64,000 nt of DNA from the NCBI RefSeq assembly GCF_032399705.1, contig NZ_CP135922.1, positions 3,410,001 through 3,474,000 of the forward strand, in the 5' to 3' direction. This stretch comes from Paenibacillus sp. BIC5C1. GTDB taxonomy: Bacteria; Bacillota; Bacilli; Paenibacillales; Paenibacillaceae. Within the stretch, counting starts at the first letter, position 1. Every line of letters begins with the position of its first letter. Below are positions 8,385 to 15,541 of the stretch, piece by piece. Below the pieces are notes generated by a model, which saw nothing but the letters and a program-made list of their open reading frames with translations, had not been told where the DNA came from and did no database searches. Position numbers and translations under genes: made by a program.

Positions 8385-10433
8385 ATGAAACCATCTCACT
8401 TTACGGGGAAACGGTTTATGAAAAAGGTACTTGGCTTGTTCCTAGTGGTTGTGATGCTAGCTAGTGTTGGCGTGCTGCCAACATCGAAAGTTCAGGCAGC
8501 TGGAACGACAGTTACCTCAATGGAGTACTTCTCACCAGCAGATGGACCTGTTATTTCAAAATCTGGGGTTGGCAAAGCCAGCTACGGATTTGTTATGCCT
8601 AAGTTCAATGGGGGCTCCGCCACGTGGAACGATGTCTACAGTGACGTGGGTGTTAATGTGAAAGTGGGTAACAACTGGGTTGATATAGATCAAGCCGGAG
8701 GTTATATCTATAACCAAAACTGGGGGCACTGGAGCGATGGTGGTTTCAATGGTTATTGGTTCACCCTTTCTGCAACAACCGAAATTCAACTGTACTCCAA
8801 AGCGAATGGCGTTAAGCTTGAATATCAACTTGTATTCCAAAACATTAACAAAACAACCATCACAGCCATGAATCCGACACAAGGGCCGCAAATTACAGCA
8901 AGTTTCACAGGCGGTGCAGGCTTTACATATCCAACTTTCAACAATGATTCTGCGGTAACCTATGAAGCCGTAGCGGATGATTTGAAGGTGTATGTAAAAC
9001 CTGTAAATAGCAGCACATGGATTGATATTGACAATAATGCAGCCAGCGGCTGGATTTATGATCACAACTTTGGCCAATTCACCGACGGTGGAGGAGGTTA
9101 CTGGTTTAACGTAACGGAGTCGATCAACGTCAAATTGGAATCAAAGACTTCCTCGGCTAACCTTGTTTATACCATTACGTTTAATGAACCTACAAGAAAT
9201 TCATATGTCATTACGCCATACGAAGGAACAACCTTCACAGCAGATGCGAATGGTTCCATTGGAATTCCACTTCCCAAAATTGATGGGGGTGCGCCAATCG
9301 CCAAGGAACTGGGCAACTTTGTATACCAAATTAACATCAATGGGCAATGGGTGGATTTGAGTAACTCCAGTCAGAGCAAGTTTGCATACTCGGCAAATGG
9401 CTACAACAATATGTCTGATGCCAACCAGTGGGGTTACTGGGCCGATTACATCTATGGACTTTGGTTCCAGCCAATCCAGGAAAATATGCAAATCCGTATC
9501 GGATATCCGTTGAACGGGCAGGCGGGTGGAAATATTGGCAATAACTTCGTCAACTATACCTTCATCGGCAATCCTAATGCTCCACGTCCGGATGTATCCG
9601 ATCAAGAGGATATCGCGATCGGAACACCAACCGACCCGGCTATCGCGGGCATGAATCTCATCTGGCAGGATGAATTTAACGGAACTACGCTGGATACCAG
9701 TAAATGGAACTATGAAACAGGATATTATCTCAATAACGATCCTGCTACTTGGGGATGGGGTAATGCAGAGCTGCAGCACTACACGAACAGCACCCAAAAT
9801 GTATATGTACAGGACGGAAAGCTGCATATCAAAGCCATGAATGATAGCAAATCTTTCCCGCAGGATCCGAATCGCTATGCACAGTATTCTTCAGGTAAGA
9901 TTAACACCAAGGATAAACTTTCCCTGAAGTACGGTAGAGTAGATTTTCGTGCCAAGCTTCCTACAGGGGATGGCGTTTGGCCAGCACTGTGGATGCTTCC
10001 AAAAGATTCAGTATACGGCACATGGGCTGCATCAGGTGAAATTGATGTTATGGAAGCGAGAGGACGTCTTCCAGGGTCTGTAAGCGGTACCATACATTTT
10101 GGTGGACAATGGCCCGTGAACCAGTCTTCAGGTGGCGATTATCACTTCCCTGAAGGGCAAACTTTTGCCAATGATTATCATGTGTACTCGGTTGTCTGGG
10201 AAGAGGACAACATTAAATGGTATGTCGACGGCAAGTTTTTCTATAAAGTGACTAACCAGCAGTGGTATTCTACAGCTGCACCGAACAATCCGAACGCTCC
10301 TTTCGATGAGCCGTTCTACCTCATTATGAACTTGGCAATCGGCGGAAACTTCGACGGAGGCCGTACTCCGAACGCGTCCGATATCCCAGCGACCATGCAA
10401 GTGGATTATGTACGTGTGTATAAAGAACAGTAA
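8385..10433 (+). CDS. Secreted GH16 endo-beta-1,3(4)-glucanase with three N-terminal beta-sandwich repeats
   Basis: A 682-residue secreted enzyme. A signal peptide (residues 1-38, cleavage after VQA) is followed by three related modules of about 100 residues. The first two contain WVDIDQAGGYIYN / WIDIDNNAASGWIYD, then NWGHWSDGG / NFGQFTDGG and YWF; the third is more diverged. A GH16 catalytic domain fills about residues 420-682. Its motif GEIDVMEARG gives nucleophile E552 and acid/base E557, and the intact EIDxxE (with an extra Met) is typical of laminarinases. The substrate is probably beta-1,3- or mixed-linkage glucan outside the cell, with the repeats likely binding glucan (inference, possibly a CBM56-like type). 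The start is backed by AAAGGAGGGC. Confidence 0.92.
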   Translation: MKPSHFTGKRFMKKVLGLFLVVVMLASVGVLPTSKVQAAGTTVTSMEYFSPADGPVISKSGVGKASYGFVMPKFNGGSATWNDVYSDVGVNVKVGNNWVDIDQAGGYIYNQNWGHWSDGGFNGYWFTLSATTEIQLYSKANGVKLEYQLVFQNINKTTITAMNPTQGPQITASFTGGAGFTYPTFNNDSAVTYEAVADDLKVYVKPVNSSTWIDIDNNAASGWIYDHNFGQFTDGGGGYWFNVTESINVKLESKTSSANLVYTITFNEPTRNSYVITPYEGTTFTADANGSIGIPLPKIDGGAPIAKELGNFVYQININGQWVDLSNSSQSKFAYSANGYNNMSDANQWGYWADYIYGLWFQPIQENMQIRIGYPLNGQAGGNIGNNFVNYTFIGNPNAPRPDVSDQEDIAIGTPTDPAIAGMNLIWQDEFNGTTLDTSKWNYETGYYLNNDPATWGWGNAELQHYTNSTQNVYVQDGKLHIKAMNDSKSFPQDPNRYAQYSSGKINTKDKLSLKYGRVDFRAKLPTGDGVWPALWMLPKDSVYGTWAASGEIDVMEARGRLPGSVSGTIHFGGQWPVNQSSGGDYHFPEGQTFANDYHVYSVVWEEDNIKWYVDGKFFYKVTNQQWYSTAAPNNPNAPFDEPFYLIMNLAIGGNFDGGRTPNASDIPATMQVDYVRVYKEQ

Positions 10434-10525
10434 TAAAACAGCCGTTTCCGCGATTGGGGTCGTGTCGAGGCCATTCACCATAGTTACGGGTGATGAGGCA
10501 AGTTGAACGGAGAATAAAGACAGGG

Positions 10526-10556
10526 AAGACCAACAACAAAATGTTGTTGGTCTTTG
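10526..10556 (+). terminator. Hairpin terminator after the GH16 gene
   Basis: A stem of about 13 bp (AAGACCAACAACA with its complement) around a three-base AAA loop is followed by CTTTGTTGTTC. It lies about 95 bases after the GH16 stop. The U-tract is only moderate. Confidence 0.65.
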
Positions 10557-10612
10557 TTGTTCAAGAAGGTTGACGGTTAGGCTCAAACGAAATGCCTCTT
10601 CTCTACAATAAT

Positions 10613-10651
10613 GAAGCAGCCTTGGTTCAACAATTGAACAAAGGCTGCTTC
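10613..10651. terminator. Hairpin between GH16 and blaR1-like gene
   Basis: GAAGCAGCCTT pairs with AAGGCTGCTTC, with an inner GTTCAA/TTGAAC stem. It lies 53 bases beyond the stop of the leftward BlaR1-like gene. It lacks a clear T-run on either strand, so terminator function is plausible rather than shown. Confidence 0.45.
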
Positions 10652-10703
10652 TTGGAGTCTTTATATCTTGCCTATATATTTTGTGATTTCATGTAAAAAG
10701 CTT

Positions 10704-12119
10704 TTAATGACGGGAAGCTTCTTGAGCTGGCACTACAGAGGGCTCTTCACGAACTGCCGATTGTAATGTTGGGCGTGTTACCCCAGCTGCTTCTTCACGA
10801 ACTGTGGCTTGAGCTGCCGAAGGTCTTACCTCAGGAGCTTCTTCACTAACAACTGCTTGTGCCGATGGACGTGCTACTACAGTCGCTTCTTCGTGAACTG
10901 CCGCTTGAGCTGATGGTTGTGTTACTACAGGAGCTACCACTTGGTCATCTGAACGTGTTACAACCGAAACTTCATCACGAGGTGTCGCTTGAGCTGATGG
11001 GCGTGCTACCACAGGAGATTCTTCACGAGCTGATGGACGAGTTACTGCAGGAACTTCTTCGCGAACAGCCGCTTGCTCCGATGGACGCGTTACAGCGGAT
11101 GTTTCGTCACTTGCAACCACCCTCGGAGTATTGCTCGAAGCCCAAGCCGTTGTCACTGTACTAATTGTAGCAACGACGAAAAGCGTCGATATCGCTATAA
11201 TAAAGGTTTTCTTGTTCGCATTCTTTACGTTCAGCATAAAAGTTAATCTCCTTTTTAATTGTTTGCCGTCCCCTGATAAAGAGGAGCAGAATTGTATGGG
11301 TAAATTCCTTGACCCTGCCACTACGTTCAAGATGGTTTCCCCATAGCGTTTACGATCCGCAAAGGACATTCCCTTTACGACTTCTTCATCGCAGGACAGT
11401 TCGCTCCACGTATGAATATCTTTGGAAAGCATATGAACTAATGGATTGAACCAATGCAGTGAACGGGCTACTAATATGAAGGCCTTGATCCATAGATCTT
11501 TCCTTTTCAGGTGAATCAGTTCATGATGGAACACCATACCGATATCCACGTTTGCAGAATTCTTCATAGGCAGATAAATAGTAGGTTTCATCAATCCAAC
11601 TAGAAAAGGACTGCGAACCAGAGGGCTGTAAGCAAGCCGAACCTCGTCCTTGAGACTCAGATTCTCCTTAATTGCAGGGAGCAGCATAGCAACCTCACTG
11701 GTCTTCGGAACGATGGTTCGCGTCAGTTTTAATGTCTTGAGAAACCTGTGATAACAATAGGTTTGCCATGCTGCAAAAACTATGGCTCCGATCACCCACA
11801 AGCATATTAAAGTGAAAGCTATGTTTGGTGAAATAGTCTGTACCTGTATGGTAGGAGCCGGATTGAATGGTACAGGTAACACGTGTTGAACAGTTAAGGG
11901 TGACTCATTTACAGTAGTACGGGATGTAAACAACGAAAAAATCCAATGAAATACCAGAAAGATAGGCAATAGATACAAACCTAAAGCCATTTTCCCAATT
12001 CCAAAACGCCATTTTGCAGGAATGACTTGAAAGGGGGCAAGCCGCAAAGACAGAATGAAAGCGACAACGACACTTCCGGCAACGGTCAGCGTAGACAGTA
12101 ATACAAGAATGGTATTCAT
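10704..12119 (-). CDS. BlaR1/MecR1-family M56 membrane metalloprotease with a repetitive C-terminal tail
   Basis: A 471-residue protein with the BlaR1 membrane layout: N-terminal hydrophobic helices, a further pair near residues 35-60 and 100-120, then a cytoplasmic zinc-protease domain with H199-E-L-I-H203 and the downstream LSCDEEVV, and a last membrane helix at about residues 302-325. Known BlaR1 proteins carry an extracellular penicillin-binding sensor after this helix. Here residues 326-471 are instead a low-complexity tail of degenerate units such as VTRPSAQAAVREE. The protease should cleave its BlaI partner, encoded nine bases upstream in the same operon. The missing sensor domain means the signal is unknown and need not be a beta-lactam. 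Confidence 0.88.
   Translation of the reverse strand: MNTILVLLSTLTVAGSVVVAFILSLRLAPFQVIPAKWRFGIGKMALGLYLLPIFLVFHWIFSLFTSRTTVNESPLTVQHVLPVPFNPAPTIQVQTISPNIAFTLICLWVIGAIVFAAWQTYCYHRFLKTLKLTRTIVPKTSEVAMLLPAIKENLSLKDEVRLAYSPLVRSPFLVGLMKPTIYLPMKNSANVDIGMVFHHELIHLKRKDLWIKAFILVARSLHWFNPLVHMLSKDIHTWSELSCDEEVVKGMSFADRKRYGETILNVVAGSRNLPIQFCSSLSGDGKQLKRRLTFMLNVKNANKKTFIIAISTLFVVATISTVTTAWASSNTPRVVASDETSAVTRPSEQAAVREEVPAVTRPSAREESPVVARPSAQATPRDEVSVVTRSDDQVVAPVVTQPSAQAAVHEEATVVARPSAQAVVSEEAPEVRPSAAQATVREEAAGVTRPTLQSAVREEPSVVPAQEASRH
10710..11099 (-). repeat. Degenerate coding repeats for the BlaR1-like tail
   Basis: This segment encodes roughly eight imperfect units of 13-20 residues built on (A/T)RPSAQAxVREExxVV, rich in Arg-Pro-Ser, Glu pairs and Ala/Val. 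The nucleotide copies are similar but diverged (repeated GCTGATGG, CGTGAACTGCCGCTTG-like stretches on the plus strand), as expected from past slippage or unequal exchange. Confidence 0.8.
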
Positions 12120-12128
12120 AGACTACAC

Positions 12129-12512
12129 CTACTTTTCTGAAAACCATTGTCTCAGCTCTGCAATGTCTTTATCCGAGAGCTTGTCGCCATCATACAAAGC
12201 TGAAATCATATTTTTTACAGAGCCTTGATATAATCCATCCAGAACTTGCTGTGTCTCCAATAGCTTGTAGTCTTCGGGCGAAATACGAGGCACATATTTG
12301 TTGGTCCGTCCATCCCTTGTCGCTGTAAGGGCCCCTTTGTCTACCAGCCGAGAGAGAAAGGTGGAAATTGTTTGCGCCTTCCATGCCTTACCCCTTTGGG
12401 AAAACATGTTCAGCAGTTCGGTGGAGGTGACTGGTGGCTCACACTCCCAGATCACTTCCATCAGTTCCATTTCAGTATCCGATAATTTTTGAAGATGGTT
12501 CACGGTGAACAC
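12129..12512 (-). CDS. BlaI/MecI/CopY-family transcriptional repressor
   Basis: A 127-residue winged-helix repressor: LSDTEMELMEVIWECEPPVT, TISTFLSRLVDKGALTATRDG (recognition helix and wing), and a C-terminal dimerisation helix. In staphylococcal BlaI the partner protease cuts at an Asn-Phe bond in the C-terminal part; the comparable place here reads VKNMISAL, i.e. Asn-Met. It is the first gene of a leftward operon with the M56 protease. Two 17-bp dyads overlapping a promoter-like sequence lie 37-80 bases upstream, so autoregulation is very likely. The start is supported by AAGGAGTGTTCACC before GTG/ATG; ATG at 12512 retained from the family length. Confidence 0.92.
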   Translation of the reverse strand: MFTVNHLQKLSDTEMELMEVIWECEPPVTSTELLNMFSQRGKAWKAQTISTFLSRLVDKGALTATRDGRTNKYVPRISPEDYKLLETQQVLDGLYQGSVKNMISALYDGDKLSDKDIAELRQWFSEK

Positions 12513-12548
12513 TCCTTAACTTCGTTATGCGTCCATATCGAAGGTTAT

Positions 12549-12565
12549 TACTACACTACGTAGTA
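12549..12565. promoter_or_regulatory. BlaI-type operator 1
   Basis: TACTACACTACGTAGTA is a 17-bp dyad with TACTAC/GTAGTA arms and the TACA-type core typical of BlaI/MecI operators. It lies 37 bases upstream of the repressor start. Its centre is 26 bp from that of a second, near-identical dyad. Confidence 0.85.
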
Positions 12566-12574
12566 CATACAAGT

Positions 12575-12600
12575 TACTACAACGTGTAGTAGATAGTCAA
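12575..12600 (-). promoter_or_regulatory. BlaI-type operator 2 overlapping a -35 element
   Basis: TACTACAACGTGTAGTA (12575-12591) is a 17-bp dyad with perfect 7-bp arms TACTACA/TGTAGTA. On the minus strand TTGACT (12595-12600) is a good -35 element just outside it, with a weak -10 (TAACTT) about 18 bases downstream, so a bound repressor would cover the promoter of the blaI-blaR1-like operon. Confidence 0.8.
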
Positions 12601-12739
12601 GTGTTGAATGAATACTGCAAAATCAGAGTCAGGTTCTACTAGCAGTATGTTCAATCTTTGATTGATTTTAATGCAGAGACGAATGTCTGGAGTATATACT
12701 TAGTCTTAAATCCTGAAATCACTATGGGGGAGGAACCAC

Positions 12740-13366
12740 ATGAATCTATTTCACATACAATCTACACTGCAAGAGATTGATTGGACCGCATTGTTCCTTG
12801 AGAATAACTTTATCGGCATTGGTTGGCCAGCGACAGGAGATTTGGAGAACGAGCCTGCTGCAGAATGGACAGAGCAATTAGTTCAACGCTACAGGATAGG
12901 AAAGACGGAGCTTAGTGATGTCCTGGATACGCTCCATACTTTTGTCTACATCATGCAGGATGGGGACTATGTCTTGATAAACGATGATGAGTGGGCATAT
13001 GTTGGGGATATGGGAGATTATTTTTACGATGATTCCAACGGAACCGGAGAGGAATACATATGCCACCGACGAGGTGTTACCTGGCTGGGACGCATTCCCT
13101 TAGCAGAGTTAAACGACAAAGTACTTGAACTTGTAAGTCATTACTCAATTATTGCAAAGTTCGAACATCCAATTTCCCGGGCTCAACTGGAGCCATGGGT
13201 TTCGATCACCTCTGCAACCACTGAAGAAGATAAATATTCTTCAGTTAGAGTAGATGAAGGCACAATTCAAGAAGCGCTCAATGTTCTAAAAAACGCATTG
13301 CAAAGCGAAAAAGAGGACCTTCGCATCCAAGCAGCGACGGCAATTTTACAATATGCAAAATCCTAG
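12740..13366 (+). CDS. Hypothetical protein with a small beta-rich N-terminal domain
   Basis: A 208-residue cytoplasmic protein, not firmly recognised. The N-terminal part contains NFIGIGWPATGDLEN, FVYIMQDGDYVLINDDEWAYVGDMGDYFY and CHRRGVTWLGRIPLAEL. This order (IGW, short helix, a 'GDYV' strand, an 'xxG.xGDYxY' strand, HRR.V.WL) resembles the small beta-barrel module found in front of Mrr- or McrB-type restriction proteins and in other nucleic-acid-linked proteins. No nuclease motif is visible in the remaining 60 residues, which look helical. It is monocistronic, with GGGGGAGG before the ATG. Function unknown. Confidence 0.7.
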   Translation: MNLFHIQSTLQEIDWTALFLENNFIGIGWPATGDLENEPAAEWTEQLVQRYRIGKTELSDVLDTLHTFVYIMQDGDYVLINDDEWAYVGDMGDYFYDDSNGTGEEYICHRRGVTWLGRIPLAELNDKVLELVSHYSIIAKFEHPISRAQLEPWVSITSATTEEDKYSSVRVDEGTIQEALNVLKNALQSEKEDLRIQAATAILQYAKS

Positions 13367-13557
13367 GGGTTTCTCTCCTTGGTTTCTTTAATATGGGTTG
13401 ACCCGACGCCAAAAGGTATCATAATATTAAAGCGACACTACATGGTATGAAATGAAATTAAAGGCTTTTTCTTGGCAATCATATGTAGAGAGAAGCATTT
13501 AATAAAATTCAATTACAATCTCAATAATATGACTAGCATGATGAAGGATGGTCCCTG

Positions 13558-14151
13558 ATGACAGCTAATAAAACAAATCCCAAGGTGGATGAATATTTAA
13601 ACAAAGCAAAGAAGTGGAAGGAAGAATCGGAGAAGCTAAGAGAGATCGTTCTTTCCTGCGGGCTGACCGAAGACTTTAAGTGGATGCATCCTTGTTACAC
13701 GTTGGAGAATAAAAACATCGTTATCATTCATGGATTTAAGGAGTATTGTGCGCTTCTTTTCCATAAAGGAGCCTTGTTAAAGGATAAGCAAGGTATTCTA
13801 ATCCAACAAACAGAAAATGTACAAGCAGCTCGCCAGATCCGGTTCACCAACCTTCAACAAATCGTTGATATGGAAAACATTCTGAAAGAGTACGTTCTTG
13901 AAGCCACTGAGGTTGAAAAGGCAGGATTGAAAGTGGAACTCAAAAAGAATACAGAATATGTTGTTCCAGAAGAGTTTCAGGCTAAACTGGATGAAAACCC
14001 TGCTTTGAAAACGGCATTTGATGGATTAACGCCTGGACGTCAGCGGGCATACCTTTTTTATTTTTCCCAACCCAAGCAATCCAAAACCCGCGTCTCCAGG
14101 GTTGAGAAATCTACACAGCAAATTCTGGATGGAAAAGGATTAAATGATTAA
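13558..14151 (+). CDS. YdeI-family protein (DUF1801 / OmdA-type domains)
   Basis: A 197-residue cytoplasmic protein. The N-terminal half has the DUF1801 fold signature (LREIVLSCGLTEDFKWMHPCYTLENKNIVIIHGFKEYCALLFHKGALL), shared with frataxin-like iron chaperones, and the C-terminal half has VPEEFQAKLDENPALKTAFDGLTPGRQRAYLFYFSQPKQSKTR-like segments of bacterial YdeI/OmpD-associated proteins. The biochemical role of this family is not settled. A second DUF1801 protein (Fra) lies 4 kb away. AAGGATGG upstream supports the start, and a hairpin terminator follows. Confidence 0.82.
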   Translation: MTANKTNPKVDEYLNKAKKWKEESEKLREIVLSCGLTEDFKWMHPCYTLENKNIVIIHGFKEYCALLFHKGALLKDKQGILIQQTENVQAARQIRFTNLQQIVDMENILKEYVLEATEVEKAGLKVELKKNTEYVVPEEFQAKLDENPALKTAFDGLTPGRQRAYLFYFSQPKQSKTRVSRVEKSTQQILDGKGLND

Positions 14152-14202
14152 ACCGTTAATGACCAGGGAAGCAGTCTGTTTTGAAATTAATTTATATGCG
14201 TC

Positions 14203-14230
14203 AAAGCACCTGCCTTCGTAGGTGCTTTTT
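14203..14230 (+). terminator. Rho-independent terminator after the ydeI-like gene
   Basis: AAAGCACCT pairs with AGGTGCTTT around an 8-base loop, followed by TTTTTTG. It lies 52 bases after the stop. Confidence 0.85.
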
Positions 14231-14260
14231 TGTTTGTCTTTTGTCGAATTTGAAATCATC

Positions 14261-14304
14261 TTGTCAAATGTCTTATCGCATGGTATCGTTGATAACGATT
14301 ATCA
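14261..14304 (+). promoter_or_regulatory. Promoter with Fur box for the siderophore-binding protein
   Basis: TGATAACGATTATCA at 14290-14304 differs at one position from the Bacillus Fur consensus TGATAATNATTATCA and is a perfect dyad. Just upstream TTGTCA (14261) and TATCGT (14284) are spaced by 17 bases, so Fur would cover the start of transcription. Confidence 0.88.
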
Positions 14305-14330
14305 ATATCATTTGAAGAGGTGGGTTTATT

Positions 14331-15362
14331 TTGCTGAAACGAAGAAATTCGATATGGATAATGTCCGCATTGATTGTATTGCTCGTACTGAGTGCATGTG
14401 GTCAGTCCGTAACATCAAGCAATACAACGGAGACTATAAACACAACCGGAGCTGCGGACACGGGATCATCAATCGACTCAACTTCTGCTTCTGATGCCGA
14501 TACCACAACAGGTACTGAAGGAGAGACCGTTACATATCAATCGGATGCAGGTGAAGTGGAAGTACCTGTGGAGCCGAAACGGATTATCGATTTGACCGCA
14601 TTTTCAACAGGGTACTTTGTTGCACTCGATGCTCCAGTCGTCGGAGCCTTATCAGGTGCAATAAACAACAAGTACATCAAGGCTCAGCTCAAAAGTGAGG
14701 GGACAACAGATCTAGGAGAGCAGCCAACAGCCGAGCAATTGATCAGCCTAAAGCCTGATCTGATTATCGCATACACAGGTACGGAGGGCCTCGACAAGTT
14801 GTCGCAGATTGCACCAGTAGTACAGTTACAATATGGTAAGCGTAATTTCAAGGATCTCATGTTGGAGATGGGGAAACTGACCAATAGAGAAGCCGAAGCA
14901 AAAGACTGGCTCACACAATGGGAAGCGAAGATCACTGAGCTGAAACCGAAAGTACTTGCTGCTGTGGGTGATCGTACAGTCTCCATTTTGAATCCATACG
15001 CCAAGGGATTATTTGTATTTGGTCATAATTACGGTCGTGGTGGTGAAATACTGTATGACGAATTTGGCCTCAAGGCACCTATGAGGGCTCAGACAGAGGC
15101 CATTGACAGTGGTACAGGCTGGGCCTCAATCTCGATGGAAGTATTACCTGAATATGCAGGCGACATCATCTTCACTAGCCCGTGGTCAGGGGATACAACC
15201 GATCCCAAGATTGTTTACGATAATACGGTGTGGAAAAACCTAACTGCAGTCAAAGAGGGCCATGTGTTCCAGCTTGATCCGACCTCTGATACATACAACG
15301 ACCCTGTATCGCTTGAAGGTCAGCTGACGTTTATCTCGGACAGTCTGCTTTCGGTGAAGTAG
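14331..15362 (+). CDS. Iron-siderophore ABC transporter substrate-binding lipoprotein
   Basis: A 343-residue lipoprotein starting at TTG behind GAAGAGGTGGG. The lipobox LLVLSAC is followed by a Ser/Thr-rich linker (residues 25-65) and a helical-backbone periplasmic-binding fold of the FeuA/FhuD class (RIIDLTAF ... GEQPTAEQLISLKPDLIIAY ... YDEFGLKAP ... FTSPWSG ... HVFQLD). It should capture ferric siderophore at the cell surface and hand it to FecCD-type permeases. No permease or ATPase gene lies near it, so its transporter is encoded elsewhere. The Fur box upstream indicates iron repression. Confidence 0.92.
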   Translation: MLKRRNSIWIMSALIVLLVLSACGQSVTSSNTTETINTTGAADTGSSIDSTSASDADTTTGTEGETVTYQSDAGEVEVPVEPKRIIDLTAFSTGYFVALDAPVVGALSGAINNKYIKAQLKSEGTTDLGEQPTAEQLISLKPDLIIAYTGTEGLDKLSQIAPVVQLQYGKRNFKDLMLEMGKLTNREAEAKDWLTQWEAKITELKPKVLAAVGDRTVSILNPYAKGLFVFGHNYGRGGEILYDEFGLKAPMRAQTEAIDSGTGWASISMEVLPEYAGDIIFTSPWSGDTTDPKIVYDNTVWKNLTAVKEGHVFQLDPTSDTYNDPVSLEGQLTFISDSLLSVK

Positions 15363-15376
15363 TCCATGGTTAAATG

Positions 15377-15416
15377 TTTGAAGAGGTCCGTGCACTTTAG
15401 CACGGACCTCTTCAAA
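15377..15416. terminator. Strong hairpin after the siderophore-binding protein gene
   Basis: A perfect 17-bp stem (TTTGAAGAGGTCCGTGC and its complement) around a 6-base ACTTTA loop. It sits 15 bases after the stop. The arms begin with TTT and end with AAA, so it could work in either direction. Confidence 0.78.
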
Positions 15417-15541
15417 TTATACTTGTTTTGATTTGCTGACTCGTGTTCAATCACTCGTCGCAGTAATTACTTCAAAACCTGCTTGATAATCTAAATTAGC
15501 ATATCCCGTTCCAATTCAGATGTACGTGTATCGATTGTATT

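Noticed and set aside
8556..9827. Long minus-strand frames (173 and 208 codons) opposite the GH16 repeats
   Set aside because: They mirror the codon bias of the sense repeats, carry no recognisable motif and lack ribosome binding sites.
10704..11130. Repeat tail as a CRISPR-like or tandem DNA repeat array
   Set aside because: The repeats are in-frame coding units of variable length without unique spacers, so they are a protein feature.
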